A stretch of 64,000 bases of DNA from contig DJQS01000013.1 of NCBI GenBank assembly GCA_002438785.1, positions 62,001-126,000 on the forward strand. The letters run 5' to 3'. This document shows positions 54,283 through 62,991 of this stretch, one piece after another. The notes beneath the pieces were generated by a model. That model ran no database searches. It saw only the letters and a program-made list of their open reading frames with translations, and was not told where the DNA came from. This DNA comes from Caryophanales bacterium UBA6380. Its GTDB lineage: Bacteria > Bacillota_I > Bacilli_A > RFN20 > CAG-826. The position numbers were made by a program, and so were the translations under genes. Within the stretch, counting starts at the first letter, position 1; every line of letters begins with the position of its first letter.

Positions 54283-55707
54283 GTGGAAAAATATGATGTA
54301 ATTATTGTTGGTGCTGGGCCTAGCGGATATATGTGCGCTTATGAACTTAATAAATTGAATCCTAATTTGAAAATATTAATGATTGATAAAGGATACAGTA
54401 TTTATTCACGTCACTGTCCTGTTTTAAGTCATCAAATTGAAAGATGCCCTGTTAATAAAGAAGGTGTTAGAGGTTGTTATCCTGCTTGTTCTATGACTAA
54501 TGGCTTTGGTGGAGCTGGTGCTTATAGTGATGGTAAATTTAATATTACTACTGAGTTTGGTGGATGGTTAACCGAATATATTGATGATGAAGAACTATTA
54601 GATCTAATTAATTATTGTGATGAAATTAATCTTAGTTTTGGTGCTACAAAAATTGTTACTGATCCATATACTCCTGAAATAAAACGTATTGAACGTCAAG
54701 CTATTGGTGCTGGACTTAAGTTATTAAGAGCTAAAGTTAGACATTTAGGAACTGAGGAAAATTTAAACATATTAAAAAGAATTTATGAATATTTAAAAGA
54801 TAGAGTTGAAATTAAATTTTTAACGGCTTTAAAAGATATCATTGTTGAAGATGATAAAATTAAAGGTATAGTTCTAAATAATGATACAAAAATTTATGCT
54901 AAAGATGTAGTTTTATGCTTAGGTCGAGATGGTAGTATATTTTTAAGTGAACTTTTAGAAAAGCATCATGTCAAAATGTATAATAATCAAGTTGATATAG
55001 GCGTAAGAGTTGAAACTAGTGATGTAATTATGGAAGAAATTAATAATAATTTATATGAAGGCAAATTTATTTTTAATACTTCTGTAGGGACGAAAGTAAG
55101 AACATTTTGCTCCAATCCTAGTGGGCATGTTGTTATTGAAAATGATCATAATGTTGTTTTAGCTAATGGTCATTCATATTTTGATAAAAAATTAGGTAGT
55201 AAAAATACTAATTTTGCCTTATTAGTTTCTCATAAATTTAAAGAACCATTTAATGAGCCTAACACTTTTGCTAGTTCAATTGCTAAACTTGCTAATCGTC
55301 TTAGTTGTGGAAGTGTTATTGTTCAAAAATATGGAGATATTAAAAGAGGTCGTAGATCTACTGATAAACGTATAAAAGAAGGTTTTGTAAAACCAACATT
55401 AAAAGAAGCTGTTCCTGGAGATTTAACACTTTGCTTGCCTTATAAAACAATGCAATCACTAATTGAGATGATTGAGGCTTTAGATAAAGTAACCCCAGGT
55501 ATAGCTAATGACGATACGTTATTTTATGGAGTAGAAGCTAAGTTTTACAGTGCTTATCCTGATGTCAGTAAGGATTTAATGATTAAGGAAATTAAGAATT
55601 TATATGTTGCTGGAGATGGTGCTGGTATAACTAGAGGTTTAGCTCAAGCTAGTGCAAGCGGAATTTTAATTGCTAGAAGTATTATAAATAAAGAAAAAGG
55701 AGAGTAG
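54283..55707 (+). CDS. FAD-dependent dehydrogenase (COG2509-like)
   Basis: A 474-residue flavoprotein. The N-terminal YDVIIVGAGPSGYMCAYEL is an FAD-binding Rossmann motif, followed by MIDKG. CPVNKEGVRGCYPAC is the cysteine-rich loop found in this family. LYVAGDGAGITRGLAQA at the C-terminus is the second FAD-contacting motif. Family members are widespread but of undefined substrate. The frame begins at an ATG (54262), but AAAGGAG at 54268-54274 is spaced eight bases from GTG 54283, and that start places the FAD motif right at the N-terminus, so I choose the GTG. It is directly followed by purA. Confidence 0.85.
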   Translation: MEKYDVIIVGAGPSGYMCAYELNKLNPNLKILMIDKGYSIYSRHCPVLSHQIERCPVNKEGVRGCYPACSMTNGFGGAGAYSDGKFNITTEFGGWLTEYIDDEELLDLINYCDEINLSFGATKIVTDPYTPEIKRIERQAIGAGLKLLRAKVRHLGTEENLNILKRIYEYLKDRVEIKFLTALKDIIVEDDKIKGIVLNNDTKIYAKDVVLCLGRDGSIFLSELLEKHHVKMYNNQVDIGVRVETSDVIMEEINNNLYEGKFIFNTSVGTKVRTFCSNPSGHVVIENDHNVVLANGHSYFDKKLGSKNTNFALLVSHKFKEPFNEPNTFASSIAKLANRLSCGSVIVQKYGDIKRGRRSTDKRIKEGFVKPTLKEAVPGDLTLCLPYKTMQSLIEMIEALDKVTPGIANDDTLFYGVEAKFYSAYPDVSKDLMIKEIKNLYVAGDGAGITRGLAQASASGILIARSIINKEKGE

Positions 55708-55708
55708 T

Positions 55709-56974
55709 ATGAGTGTAACAGTTATTGAAGGTTCTCAATGGGGTGATGAAGGAAAAGGTAAAATTACCGATTATTTAGCTAGTCAAAGTGATATTGTAGT
55801 TAGATTTCAAGGTGGAAATAATGCAGGTCACACCATATGTTTTAACGGAAAAAGATTTGCTTTAAGAAGTTTACCAAGCGGAATTTTTAATTCAAATATT
55901 ACTAATGTTATTGCTGATGGTGTCGTTTTAAATCCATTTAGTTTAAAAGAAGAAATTGAAGGAATTAAGTCTAGTGGCATTACTGATTTTAAATTATTAA
56001 TTTCAAATAGATGCCATTTAATTATGCCTTATCATCTTGATTTAGATGGAGCTTATGAAAATTTATTAAGTGATAAGAAAATTGGTACAACAAAAAAAGG
56101 AATAGGACCATGTTATGTCGATAAAGCAGCTCGCAGGGGAATTAGAGCTGGAGACTTACTTGAAAAAGATTTCTTAAAAGAGAAATTAAAAGATACATTA
56201 AAAGTCAAAAATTTAGAGCTAAGAAGTCTTGGTTTAAAAGAATATGATTTAGAAGATTTATATAATAAATTAGTTGAAATCGGTGATTATTTAAAAAAAT
56301 ACATTGCAGATTCCCAATATTTTTTAATAAATGCATTAGAAGAAAATAAAAATATTTTATTTGAAGGTGCTCAAGGGATGATGCTTGATATAGATCGTGG
56401 AACATATCCTTATGTAACAAGTTCTAGTCCTAGTAGTAATTATGTAAGTCAAGGTGCTGGTATTCCTCCACAAGCGATTAATCGAGTTGTAGCAATTTGC
56501 AAAGCTTATACTACTAGAGTAGGGGAAGGGCCATTTCCAACTGAACTTCATAATGAAATTGGTGATCTAATTCGTGAAAAAGGCCATGAATATGGTACTG
56601 TTACAAAAAGACCTCGTAGAGTTGGATATTTAGATTTAGTAGTCGTAAAAAGAAATTTGAAAATGAGTGGTGCTAGTGAAATTGCATTAATGCTTTTTGA
56701 TGTTTTAGAAAATATTGACCATTTAAAAATTTGTATAAATTACGAACTAGATGGAAAAATAATTGATTATGTACCAGCTAGTTTAAATGAATATAGTAGA
56801 TGTAAGCCTATTTATAAAGAATTTAAAAAGTTTTCTTTTAGTGATAAGATTCATTCATTTAATGAATTGCCAATTGAAGCTAAAGAATACATTAGTTTTA
56901 TAGAAGAGTTTACAGGCGTTAAGGTTAAAATACTTTCTATTGGGAGCGATCGTAACGCTACATTAGTTAGATAA
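55709..56974 (+). CDS. purA: Adenylosuccinate synthetase
   Basis: A 421-residue GTP-dependent enzyme joining IMP and aspartate to form adenylosuccinate, the first committed step to AMP. GSQWGDEGKGKITDYL at the N-terminus is the phosphate-binding loop with the catalytic aspartate. GNNAGHTI follows with the catalytic histidine. KKGIGPCYVDKAAR, EGAQGMMLDIDRGTYPYVTSS and TTRVGEGPFPTE are further family blocks. The length is normal. The start follows AAAGGAGAG at the end of the dehydrogenase gene, so the two are cotranscribed. Confidence 0.97.
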   Translation: MSVTVIEGSQWGDEGKGKITDYLASQSDIVVRFQGGNNAGHTICFNGKRFALRSLPSGIFNSNITNVIADGVVLNPFSLKEEIEGIKSSGITDFKLLISNRCHLIMPYHLDLDGAYENLLSDKKIGTTKKGIGPCYVDKAARRGIRAGDLLEKDFLKEKLKDTLKVKNLELRSLGLKEYDLEDLYNKLVEIGDYLKKYIADSQYFLINALEENKNILFEGAQGMMLDIDRGTYPYVTSSSPSSNYVSQGAGIPPQAINRVVAICKAYTTRVGEGPFPTELHNEIGDLIREKGHEYGTVTKRPRRVGYLDLVVVKRNLKMSGASEIALMLFDVLENIDHLKICINYELDGKIIDYVPASLNEYSRCKPIYKEFKKFSFSDKIHSFNELPIEAKEYISFIEEFTGVKVKILSIGSDRNATLVR

Positions 56975-56986
56975 AATATTTAAATT

Positions 56987-57007
56987 AACTTATTTATTAA
57001 ATAAGTT
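56987..57007. terminator. AT-only inverted repeat after purA (weak terminator candidate)
   Basis: AACTTATTTA and TAAATAAGTT are perfect complements around a single base (the real loop must be larger). It lies 12 bases after the purA stop and before a T-rich stretch. Without G or C in the stem its strength is doubtful. Confidence 0.3.
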
Positions 57008-57058
57008 TATTAATATGTTTTTATATTAATTTTGCTTTCTTTAAGCCTTATTAATATT

Positions 57059-57064
57059 TATAAT
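57059..57064 (+). promoter_or_regulatory. -10 box of a leaderless mscS/ATP-synthase operon transcript
   Basis: TATAAT, six bases (TATCCT), then ATG at 57071. The spacing equals that of the other two leaderless candidates and decides the start of the channel gene in favour of 57071 over the TTG at 57032. Confidence 0.65.
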
Positions 57065-57070
57065 TATCCT

Positions 57071-57985
57071 ATGATTAATTTATTGTTAAATTGGAATGAA
57101 TTTTGGAATAATTTAGGTGAATTTTTTAGTTCATATGGTAGAAAATTATATGAATTTTGGATTAATCCAACTGAAGGTACACCATACATTATTACTTTAG
57201 TTTTTGCTTTAGCTTTTTTAGTTTTAGGATATTTTTTAATTAAACTAATAAATAAAGGTATTAGGAAATTATTTAAAATTGGGAAAAAGAAATTTGAAAA
57301 TGAAAAAACTATTAAAAATTTTGCAGCTAATCTTATAAATGTTGTTTTGAATGTTTTATTAGTACTAGCTTTTTTATCTATTTTAGGGATTTCTTTAAAT
57401 GGAATAGCTACTATATTTTCAAGTGCAATTTTAGCTATTGGTTTATCTTTACAAGACATTATTGGAAATTTTGCTAGCGGATTAATTATTTTAACAACAA
57501 GACCTTTTATAACAGGAGATTATGTTTCAATTAATTCCGAATGTGAAGGCGAAGTAACTGATGTTAAATTATTAGCAACTTATTTATTAACTTATGATAA
57601 GCAAATAGTTGTTGTTCCTAATAAAACTATTACTAATAGTATTATTACTAATTATTCAAGTCATCACCTTAGAAGAGTTGTTATTTCGGTAGGAGTTGAT
57701 TATAATTCAGACATTGATAAAGTAAAAACTGTAATGCTTTCTTTAACAAATGGAGATGAAAAGATTGATCAAGATGTAAGTCCATCAGTAGTATTGAGTT
57801 CAATGGGTGAATATTCTTTGAATTTTAGCTTAAGATTTTATGTTAGAACTGAAGATTATTGGGATGTATTATTTTCTTATAATGAAAAAATTATTAAATC
57901 ATTTCAAGAAAACAAAATTAATATTCCATTTAAAAGAATTGATATTGGTCATGCAACTAAGGAAATTATTAAAATTGAGAATTAG
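57071..57985 (+). CDS. MscS-family small-conductance mechanosensitive channel
   Basis: A 304-residue membrane channel releasing solutes on hypo-osmotic stress. A hydrophobic helix near residue 40 and two more (about 75-135) precede the pore helix region FSSAILAIGLSLQDIIGNFASG, rich in Ala and Gly as in MscS TM3. GDYVSINSECEGEVTDVKLLATYL and VVPNKTITNSII mark the cytoplasmic beta domain, with an alpha/beta domain at the C-terminus. A TTG at 57032 would add 13 residues, but the leaderless promoter points to 57071. It ends two bases before the AtpI-like gene, so it appears to head the ATP-synthase operon. Confidence 0.9.
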   Translation: MINLLLNWNEFWNNLGEFFSSYGRKLYEFWINPTEGTPYIITLVFALAFLVLGYFLIKLINKGIRKLFKIGKKKFENEKTIKNFAANLINVVLNVLLVLAFLSILGISLNGIATIFSSAILAIGLSLQDIIGNFASGLIILTTRPFITGDYVSINSECEGEVTDVKLLATYLLTYDKQIVVVPNKTITNSIITNYSSHHLRRVVISVGVDYNSDIDKVKTVMLSLTNGDEKIDQDVSPSVVLSSMGEYSLNFSLRFYVRTEDYWDVLFSYNEKIIKSFQENKINIPFKRIDIGHATKEIIKIEN

Positions 57986-57987
57986 AT

Positions 57988-58380
57988 ATGAAAAAAATAA
58001 GTAAGGATAATAAATTCATTATAATCTATATACTAACTGGTTTAGTTCTTAGTTTATTAAGTCTATTTTTATTATTTATAAATATTTATGAAGTTAGTGT
58101 GTGCTTAAGTATTAGTTACTTTTTTAATATTTTCACTTTTTTAATAATGCTTAAATCAAATAAAAAACTTGATAGAAATGGTAATTTTAAATTAGGGCAA
58201 TTTACTAGTTTATCAATATTAAGATTTTGTTTAATTGCTTTAAGTGTATTAATTCCTGCTTTAATTTTGAAATTTAGTGATGATAGCAATAACAATTTTC
58301 GCTTTTTATATATATTAATTTGCTTAATTTCTTTTATAAATGTGGTAGGATTATATAGTTTAAGAGGCTATGATGATTAA
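57988..58380 (+). CDS. AtpI-like small membrane protein
   Basis: A 130-residue protein with four hydrophobic helices, separated after the second by a lysine-rich loop (KSNKKLDRNGNFKLGQ). It stands where atpI lies in many bacteria, directly before atpB, with which it overlaps by 11 bases. AtpI is thought to help assemble the c ring or transport Mg2+. Sequence similarity is not strong enough to be sure, so the assignment rests mostly on position and topology. The start has no clear ribosome-binding site and is presumably coupled to mscS. Confidence 0.55.
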   Translation: MKKISKDNKFIIIYILTGLVLSLLSLFLLFINIYEVSVCLSISYFFNIFTFLIMLKSNKKLDRNGNFKLGQFTSLSILRFCLIALSVLIPALILKFSDDSNNNFRFLYILICLISFINVVGLYSLRGYDD

Positions 58381-59146
58381 TTTTTTAAGTTTAACTGATA
58401 GATTGACTTCAACAAATTTAAAAGACATTTTAAGTGGTAATTTTTTATCAACATTAATTGTTATATTTTTATTAATTATTTTTGCAATTTGTGTGAATAT
58501 AAGTAGTAAAAAGGCATTGAAAAATCCTCTTGAAACACCTCATGGTTTGTTTTTTATTTTTATGATTTTTTATAAAAAAATTGAAGATTTAGTTGTTGAA
58601 ATGATGGGAGAAAATAATCGTGGCTTTACGCCTTATATTTTAACCGTATCAATGTATTTATTCTTTTCATTTATTTTTGGTTTAACTGGTTTACCTTCAC
58701 CAGTTGGAAACTTAGCGTTTCCTTTAATTTTAGCTAGTGCTACTTTTGTTTTAATTCATGCTACCGCAATTAAATATAATAAATGGAGATATTTTCATCG
58801 TTTTATCGAACCTATTCCAATTATGTTGCCAATTAATATTTTTACGATGTGGGCTCCATTAATTAGTATGACTTTACGTATTTTTGGAAATGCATTAGCG
58901 GGTTATTGCATTATGACTTTAATTTATTTTGCTTGTGCAAGTTTAGGTAGTATTATAACAAATATTACTTATACTGGTGTTTGGGGACCTGCTAATTTTT
59001 GGCTTGGTGGAATTATTACCCCAGCCTTTCATTTTTATTTTGATATCTTCAGTGGGTTTATTCAAACTCTTGTTTTTATAATGTTAACAATGATATTTAT
59101 AAAACAAGAGGAACCAGAGGATGCTGAAGAATTGGTAAATCAATAA
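58370..59146 (+). CDS. atpB: F-type ATP synthase subunit a
   Basis: A 258-residue membrane stator subunit carrying the ion half-channels. SMTLRIFGNALAGY holds the essential arginine in the conserved LR.FGN block. The C-terminal helix (AFHFYFDIFSGFIQTLVFIML) has the F..FSG.IQ..VF pattern. The first ATG (58370) is followed at once by another (58373); both lie inside the end of the preceding gene, so the exact start is uncertain by one residue. It works with the c ring at 59170. Confidence 0.93.
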   Translation: MMINFLSLTDRLTSTNLKDILSGNFLSTLIVIFLLIIFAICVNISSKKALKNPLETPHGLFFIFMIFYKKIEDLVVEMMGENNRGFTPYILTVSMYLFFSFIFGLTGLPSPVGNLAFPLILASATFVLIHATAIKYNKWRYFHRFIEPIPIMLPINIFTMWAPLISMTLRIFGNALAGYCIMTLIYFACASLGSIITNITYTGVWGPANFWLGGIITPAFHFYFDIFSGFIQTLVFIMLTMIFIKQEEPEDAEELVNQ

Positions 59147-59169
59147 ACAAGGTTGAAGGGAGGAAATTT

Positions 59170-59427
59170 ATGGAATTTTTAGTAAATCTTGGGAATATTT
59201 TAGCTTCTAGTGATTGGCGTTATATCGCTATTGGTATTGCTGCATTAGGTATGGCTGGAAGCGGAATTGGAGAAGGACTTATATGTTCTAAAGCTTTAGA
59301 AGGAATGAGTAGAAATCCTGAAATGTATTCTAAGCTTAGAAGTGGTATGATTTTAGCTTGTGCCCTTGATGAAACAACTGGTATTTATGCACTTGTTGTT
59401 TGTATTCTTTGCTTATTTGTTGGCTAA
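59170..59427 (+). CDS. atpE: F-type ATP synthase subunit c, two-carboxylate (probably Na+) type
   Basis: An 85-residue hairpin of two helices joined by the polar loop SRNPE. The ion-binding glutamate is E68 in LDETTGIYALV. T69, T70 and Y73 match the Na+ ligands S66, T67 and Y70 of the Ilyobacter tartaricus rotor. In the first helix GIGEGL puts E35 where Ilyobacter has Q32. Two facing carboxylates of this kind were described for the Na+-driven Fusobacterium nucleatum rotor, so Na+ coupling is the best reading, though H+ cannot be excluded by sequence alone. AGGGAGG precedes the ATG. Confidence 0.93.
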   Translation: MEFLVNLGNILASSDWRYIAIGIAALGMAGSGIGEGLICSKALEGMSRNPEMYSKLRSGMILACALDETTGIYALVVCILCLFVG

Positions 59428-59430
59428 TAT

Positions 59431-60045
59431 ATGAATAAAAGGAAAAAACTATTTACATATTTTTTTATTTTATTTAATTTTTTTGCTTTAACAAGTTGTG
59501 ATGCTGAACAATTAGGAAAAGATATTAGTGAGACTGTTCAAAATAATCTAATTCCTAATTTGTGGTCAACATTAGCTCAAATTTTAGCAACTATTATTTT
59601 GTTTACTGTCGTTATAGTTTTTGCAGTAAAACCAATTAAAAAATATTTAAAAAAACGTCAAGAACTTCTTGATAAAGAGGTAAAAGACACTTTAAATAAT
59701 AAAAAAATTGCTGAAGAAAGTGCTAAAAAAGCTGATCAAATTATTCTTGAAAGTCATGAAAAAGCAAAAAAGATTCTTGATAATGCTCAAATTCAAGCAA
59801 CTATTTATAAAGATGAAATTATAAATCAAGCTAAAGAAGAGGCAGCTAGAAAGATAAAAGACTCTGAATTAGTTATTAATAAGCAAAAAAAGGAAGCGTA
59901 TGACGAAATTCATAATGCAATTGTTAATGTTGCTTTAGATGCTAGTGAAAAAATTCTTGGTAGAGAATTTAATGAAAAAGACAATGAAAAAATTGTTAAT
60001 AATTTTATAAAAGATATTAACAATAAAAATAACGGAGATAAATAA
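59431..60045 (+). CDS. atpF: F-type ATP synthase subunit b with lipoprotein signal
   Basis: A 204-residue peripheral-stalk subunit. Unlike most b subunits it begins with a lipoprotein-type signal (FFALTSC, C23), as described for mycoplasmas. A membrane helix (about residues 45-65, ILATIILFTVVIVFAVKPI) precedes a long, charged coiled coil (about 70-200) that dimerises and reaches to F1. A start at an internal methionine would remove the signal but none fits. The gene begins three bases after atpE, so translation is coupled. Confidence 0.9.
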   Translation: MNKRKKLFTYFFILFNFFALTSCDAEQLGKDISETVQNNLIPNLWSTLAQILATIILFTVVIVFAVKPIKKYLKKRQELLDKEVKDTLNNKKIAEESAKKADQIILESHEKAKKILDNAQIQATIYKDEIINQAKEEAARKIKDSELVINKQKKEAYDEIHNAIVNVALDASEKILGREFNEKDNEKIVNNFIKDINNKNNGDK

Positions 60046-60047
60046 AT

Positions 60048-60590
60048 ATGAATGAATTAGCATCTCGTTATTCTATCGGTTTTATTGAAGCTCTAATTGA
60101 ATTAGATAAATCAAATGTCTTGAAATATCGTGATGAATTTGAAACGTTAATTGAAGTTTTAAAAAAAGAACCGGATTTTGCAGAGTTTTTAGGTGTTTTA
60201 GATATTGATTTTAAAGTTAAGGAGAAATTTGTTAAAAATAATTTAAAGGATTTTAGTCCTTTAACTTTAAATTTCATTATGTTGATAGTAAGTAAAAATA
60301 GAGCTTATTTTTTAAGAAGTATTTTAGAAGCTACTCTAGAAAAAATAAACGAATTTCTTAAAATTGAAGATGGTGTTATTTATTCATCTAAGCCATTATC
60401 TACTAAAGTAATTAAGGAAATTATTGATGCTTTAGAAAAAAACAAGATGCATAAAATTCAACTTGTAAATAAAGTAGATGAAAATTTAATTGGTGGTTTT
60501 AAAATTGTTTTAACAAATGATATATATGATGCATCAATTAAAGAGCAGTTGGATAAACTTAAAAAAACATTACTAATGGAGGATAACTAA
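60048..60590 (+). CDS. atpH: F-type ATP synthase subunit delta
   Basis: A 180-residue subunit linking the peripheral stalk to F1. The N-terminal six-helix bundle begins ASRYSIGFIEALIELDK, the usual Y..AL pattern. The C-terminal segment NKVDENLIGGFKIVLTNDIYDASIKEQLDKL is the conserved family signature (only partly quoted as D..LIGG..I......DAS...QL). The length is typical. It starts two bases after atpF and is followed by atpA with one base between. Confidence 0.93.
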   Translation: MNELASRYSIGFIEALIELDKSNVLKYRDEFETLIEVLKKEPDFAEFLGVLDIDFKVKEKFVKNNLKDFSPLTLNFIMLIVSKNRAYFLRSILEATLEKINEFLKIEDGVIYSSKPLSTKVIKEIIDALEKNKMHKIQLVNKVDENLIGGFKIVLTNDIYDASIKEQLDKLKKTLLMEDN

Positions 60591-60591
60591 A

Positions 60592-62109
60592 ATGAATCTT
60601 AGACCCGATGAGATTAGTTCATTAATAAAAGAACAACTCAAAAATTATAAATCTGATATAGAGAAAAGTAATGACGTTGGAACTATCCTCACAGTTGGTG
60701 ATGGAATAGCGATGGTATATGGCTTAGAAAATGCAATGCTTGGAGAACTTTTAGTTTTTCCTAATGACATTTATGGTATGGTTATGAATCTTGAAGAAGA
60801 TAACGTAGGTGTTGTTTTATTAGGAAGTGACCTAGAAATAAAGGAAGGAGACATCGTAAAAAGAACTAGACAAGTTGTTGAAGTTCCTGTAGGTGATGCC
60901 TTACTTGGAAGAGTTGTTAATGCTTTAGGTCAACCTATTGATGGGAAAGGAATTATTAAAACCTCTGAGACCAGGCCAATAGAAAGAAGTGCTCCATCAA
61001 TAATGGATAGACAAAGTGTCAATTCACCACTTGAAACAGGTATTAAAGTAATTGATTCTATGATACCTATAGGAAAAGGACAAAGAGAATTAATTATTGG
61101 GGACCGTCAAACTGGTAAGACTGCGATTGCAATAGATTCTATTATAAATCAAAAAGGAAAAAATGTTATTTGTATTTATGTTGCTATTGGACAAAAAAAT
61201 AGTAGTGTCGCTAATATTTATGAAAAATTAAAACAATTTGGCTGCATGGATTATACAGTTGTTGTTGATGCTTCAATTAGTGAACCTGCACCTATGTTAT
61301 ATATATCACCATTTAGTGGAATGGCAATGGCTGAATATTGGATGTACCAAGGCAAGGATGTTCTAATTGTTTTTGATGATTTATATAAACACGCTATTTC
61401 ATACCGTAGTTTATCTTTATTATTAAAAAGAAACCCTGGTAGAGAAGCTTTTCCTGGTGATATTTTCTATTTGCATTCAAGATTATTAGAAAGAAGTGCA
61501 AAATTAAATCCAGTTTTGGGTGGAGGTAGTATTACTGCATTACCAATTGTTGAAACATTAGCTGGAGATATTAGCGCTTATATTCCTACTAATATAATTT
61601 CGATTACTGATGGTCAAATTTTCTTATCAACTTCTTTGTTTAATAGTGGAATTAGACCAGCAGTTGATACAGGTCTTAGCGTTTCTCGTGTTGGTAGTTC
61701 CGCTCAATATCGAGCAATGAAAAAAGTAACTAGTTCTTTAAAAATGATTATTGCAAATTATAACGAACTGAAATCTTTTTCTCAATTTGGTAGCGATATC
61801 GATGAGAATACAAAGAAAACTTTAAATTTTGGTGAAAATTTGATATCAGTATTAAAGCAAGATCAATATACTCCTTATCAATTAGATCAACAAGTGATTG
61901 AATTTTTCTGTGTTAAATATAATTTTTTAAATGATTTAAAATCTAATGAAGTAAATCAATTTTTAAAAGATTTATATAAATATATTAAAGATTTTCACTC
62001 TGATATCTTAGAAAAAATTATAATGACTCATGATATCAAAAAGCCTGATCGCGATAATCTTAGAACTATAATAACGACCTTCAAAAACGAAAGAAAGGCA
62101 ATTTTATAA
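60592..62109 (+). CDS. atpA: F-type ATP synthase subunit alpha
   Basis: A 505-residue, non-catalytic nucleotide-binding F1 subunit. The P-loop GDRQTGKT is at residues 170-177 (K176), with Walker B VLIVFDDLYKHA and the arginine-finger segment LDTGLSVSRVGSSAQ-like (here VDTGLSVSRVGSSAQ). The order N-terminal beta barrel, nucleotide domain, helical bundle is normal, as is the length. Start after ATGGAGG. Its stop overlaps the atpG start by one base. Confidence 0.97.
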   Translation: MNLRPDEISSLIKEQLKNYKSDIEKSNDVGTILTVGDGIAMVYGLENAMLGELLVFPNDIYGMVMNLEEDNVGVVLLGSDLEIKEGDIVKRTRQVVEVPVGDALLGRVVNALGQPIDGKGIIKTSETRPIERSAPSIMDRQSVNSPLETGIKVIDSMIPIGKGQRELIIGDRQTGKTAIAIDSIINQKGKNVICIYVAIGQKNSSVANIYEKLKQFGCMDYTVVVDASISEPAPMLYISPFSGMAMAEYWMYQGKDVLIVFDDLYKHAISYRSLSLLLKRNPGREAFPGDIFYLHSRLLERSAKLNPVLGGGSITALPIVETLAGDISAYIPTNIISITDGQIFLSTSLFNSGIRPAVDTGLSVSRVGSSAQYRAMKKVTSSLKMIIANYNELKSFSQFGSDIDENTKKTLNFGENLISVLKQDQYTPYQLDQQVIEFFCVKYNFLNDLKSNEVNQFLKDLYKYIKDFHSDILEKIIMTHDIKKPDRDNLRTIITTFKNERKAIL

Positions 62110-62981
62110 TGAGTCAAACATTAGAGAATGTAAAAAAAAGAATTAATAGTGTAGAAGCGACAAAAAAAATTACTTCGACAATGCAATTAGTTTCGAGTGT
62201 CAAAGTAAGAAAATTGCTTTCAACTTTTACCAATGTAAAACAGAGTTTAGAAACACAAAAAATAATCTTAAATAACGCACTTTTTACATCAAAAAGCGAT
62301 GTAACTAAGACATTTAATAGTATATATATTAACGAAAATATAAAAGTTAATAAAAAATTATACATTATTGTTATGTCAAATTTAGGATTGTGTGGAGCTT
62401 ATAATCAACAATTATATAAATATTTTGAAACGATTTTTCACGAAGGTGATGAAGTAATTCTAATTGGTAGAAAAGCCGAGTCATTATTTAGTGATGATAA
62501 AAATATAAAACAATATAAAGATTATTTACTATTACTTAATGATATAAAACTTACTAAAATTGATGATTTTAATAAATGGATTGTTGATAAATTCAACACT
62601 AAAGAATATAACTCAGTTTATATCGTTTATCAAAGATATGTTAATAGTTTAATTTCTTTACCTACTTCAGTAAAATTATTGCCAATTGAATTGAAAAATA
62701 AAGATTCTATGAATAGTTATGAACCAGAATTTATTCCTTCAAGAGAATCTTTTATTGATAGTTTTATTCCTTTTTATTTGAAGAGTTTAATAAAAACTGT
62801 TTTAATAGAAGCAAATTTGTCTGAACAAACAACTAGAAGAAATATGATGGACAATGCGGATAAATCTGCAAGTGATTTAATTGAAGATTTAAAATTACAA
62901 TATAACAAAGCACGTCAAACTTTAATTACTAATGAAATTACTGAAGTTGTAAATAGTGCAAATGCTATTAGAAATAGTTAG
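62109..62981 (+). CDS. atpG: F-type ATP synthase subunit gamma
   Basis: A 290-residue central shaft. The N-terminal coiled coil begins with VKKRINSVEATKKITSTMQL (the I.S...T.KIT..M.L signature). SNLGLCGAYNQQL is the conserved S..GLCG.YN block, and the C-terminal helix has DNADKSASDLIEDLKLQYNK and RQTLITNEITEVV. The ATG overlaps the atpA stop. Length normal. AGGAGG for the next gene overlaps its end. Confidence 0.95.
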   Translation: MSQTLENVKKRINSVEATKKITSTMQLVSSVKVRKLLSTFTNVKQSLETQKIILNNALFTSKSDVTKTFNSIYINENIKVNKKLYIIVMSNLGLCGAYNQQLYKYFETIFHEGDEVILIGRKAESLFSDDKNIKQYKDYLLLLNDIKLTKIDDFNKWIVDKFNTKEYNSVYIVYQRYVNSLISLPTSVKLLPIELKNKDSMNSYEPEFIPSRESFIDSFIPFYLKSLIKTVLIEANLSEQTTRRNMMDNADKSASDLIEDLKLQYNKARQTLITNEITEVVNSANAIRNS

Positions 62982-62991
62982 GAGGTATGTT

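Noticed and set aside
57032..57070. TTG start for mscS
   Set aside because: The region contains the predicted -10 box of a leaderless promoter whose +1 is the ATG at 57071.
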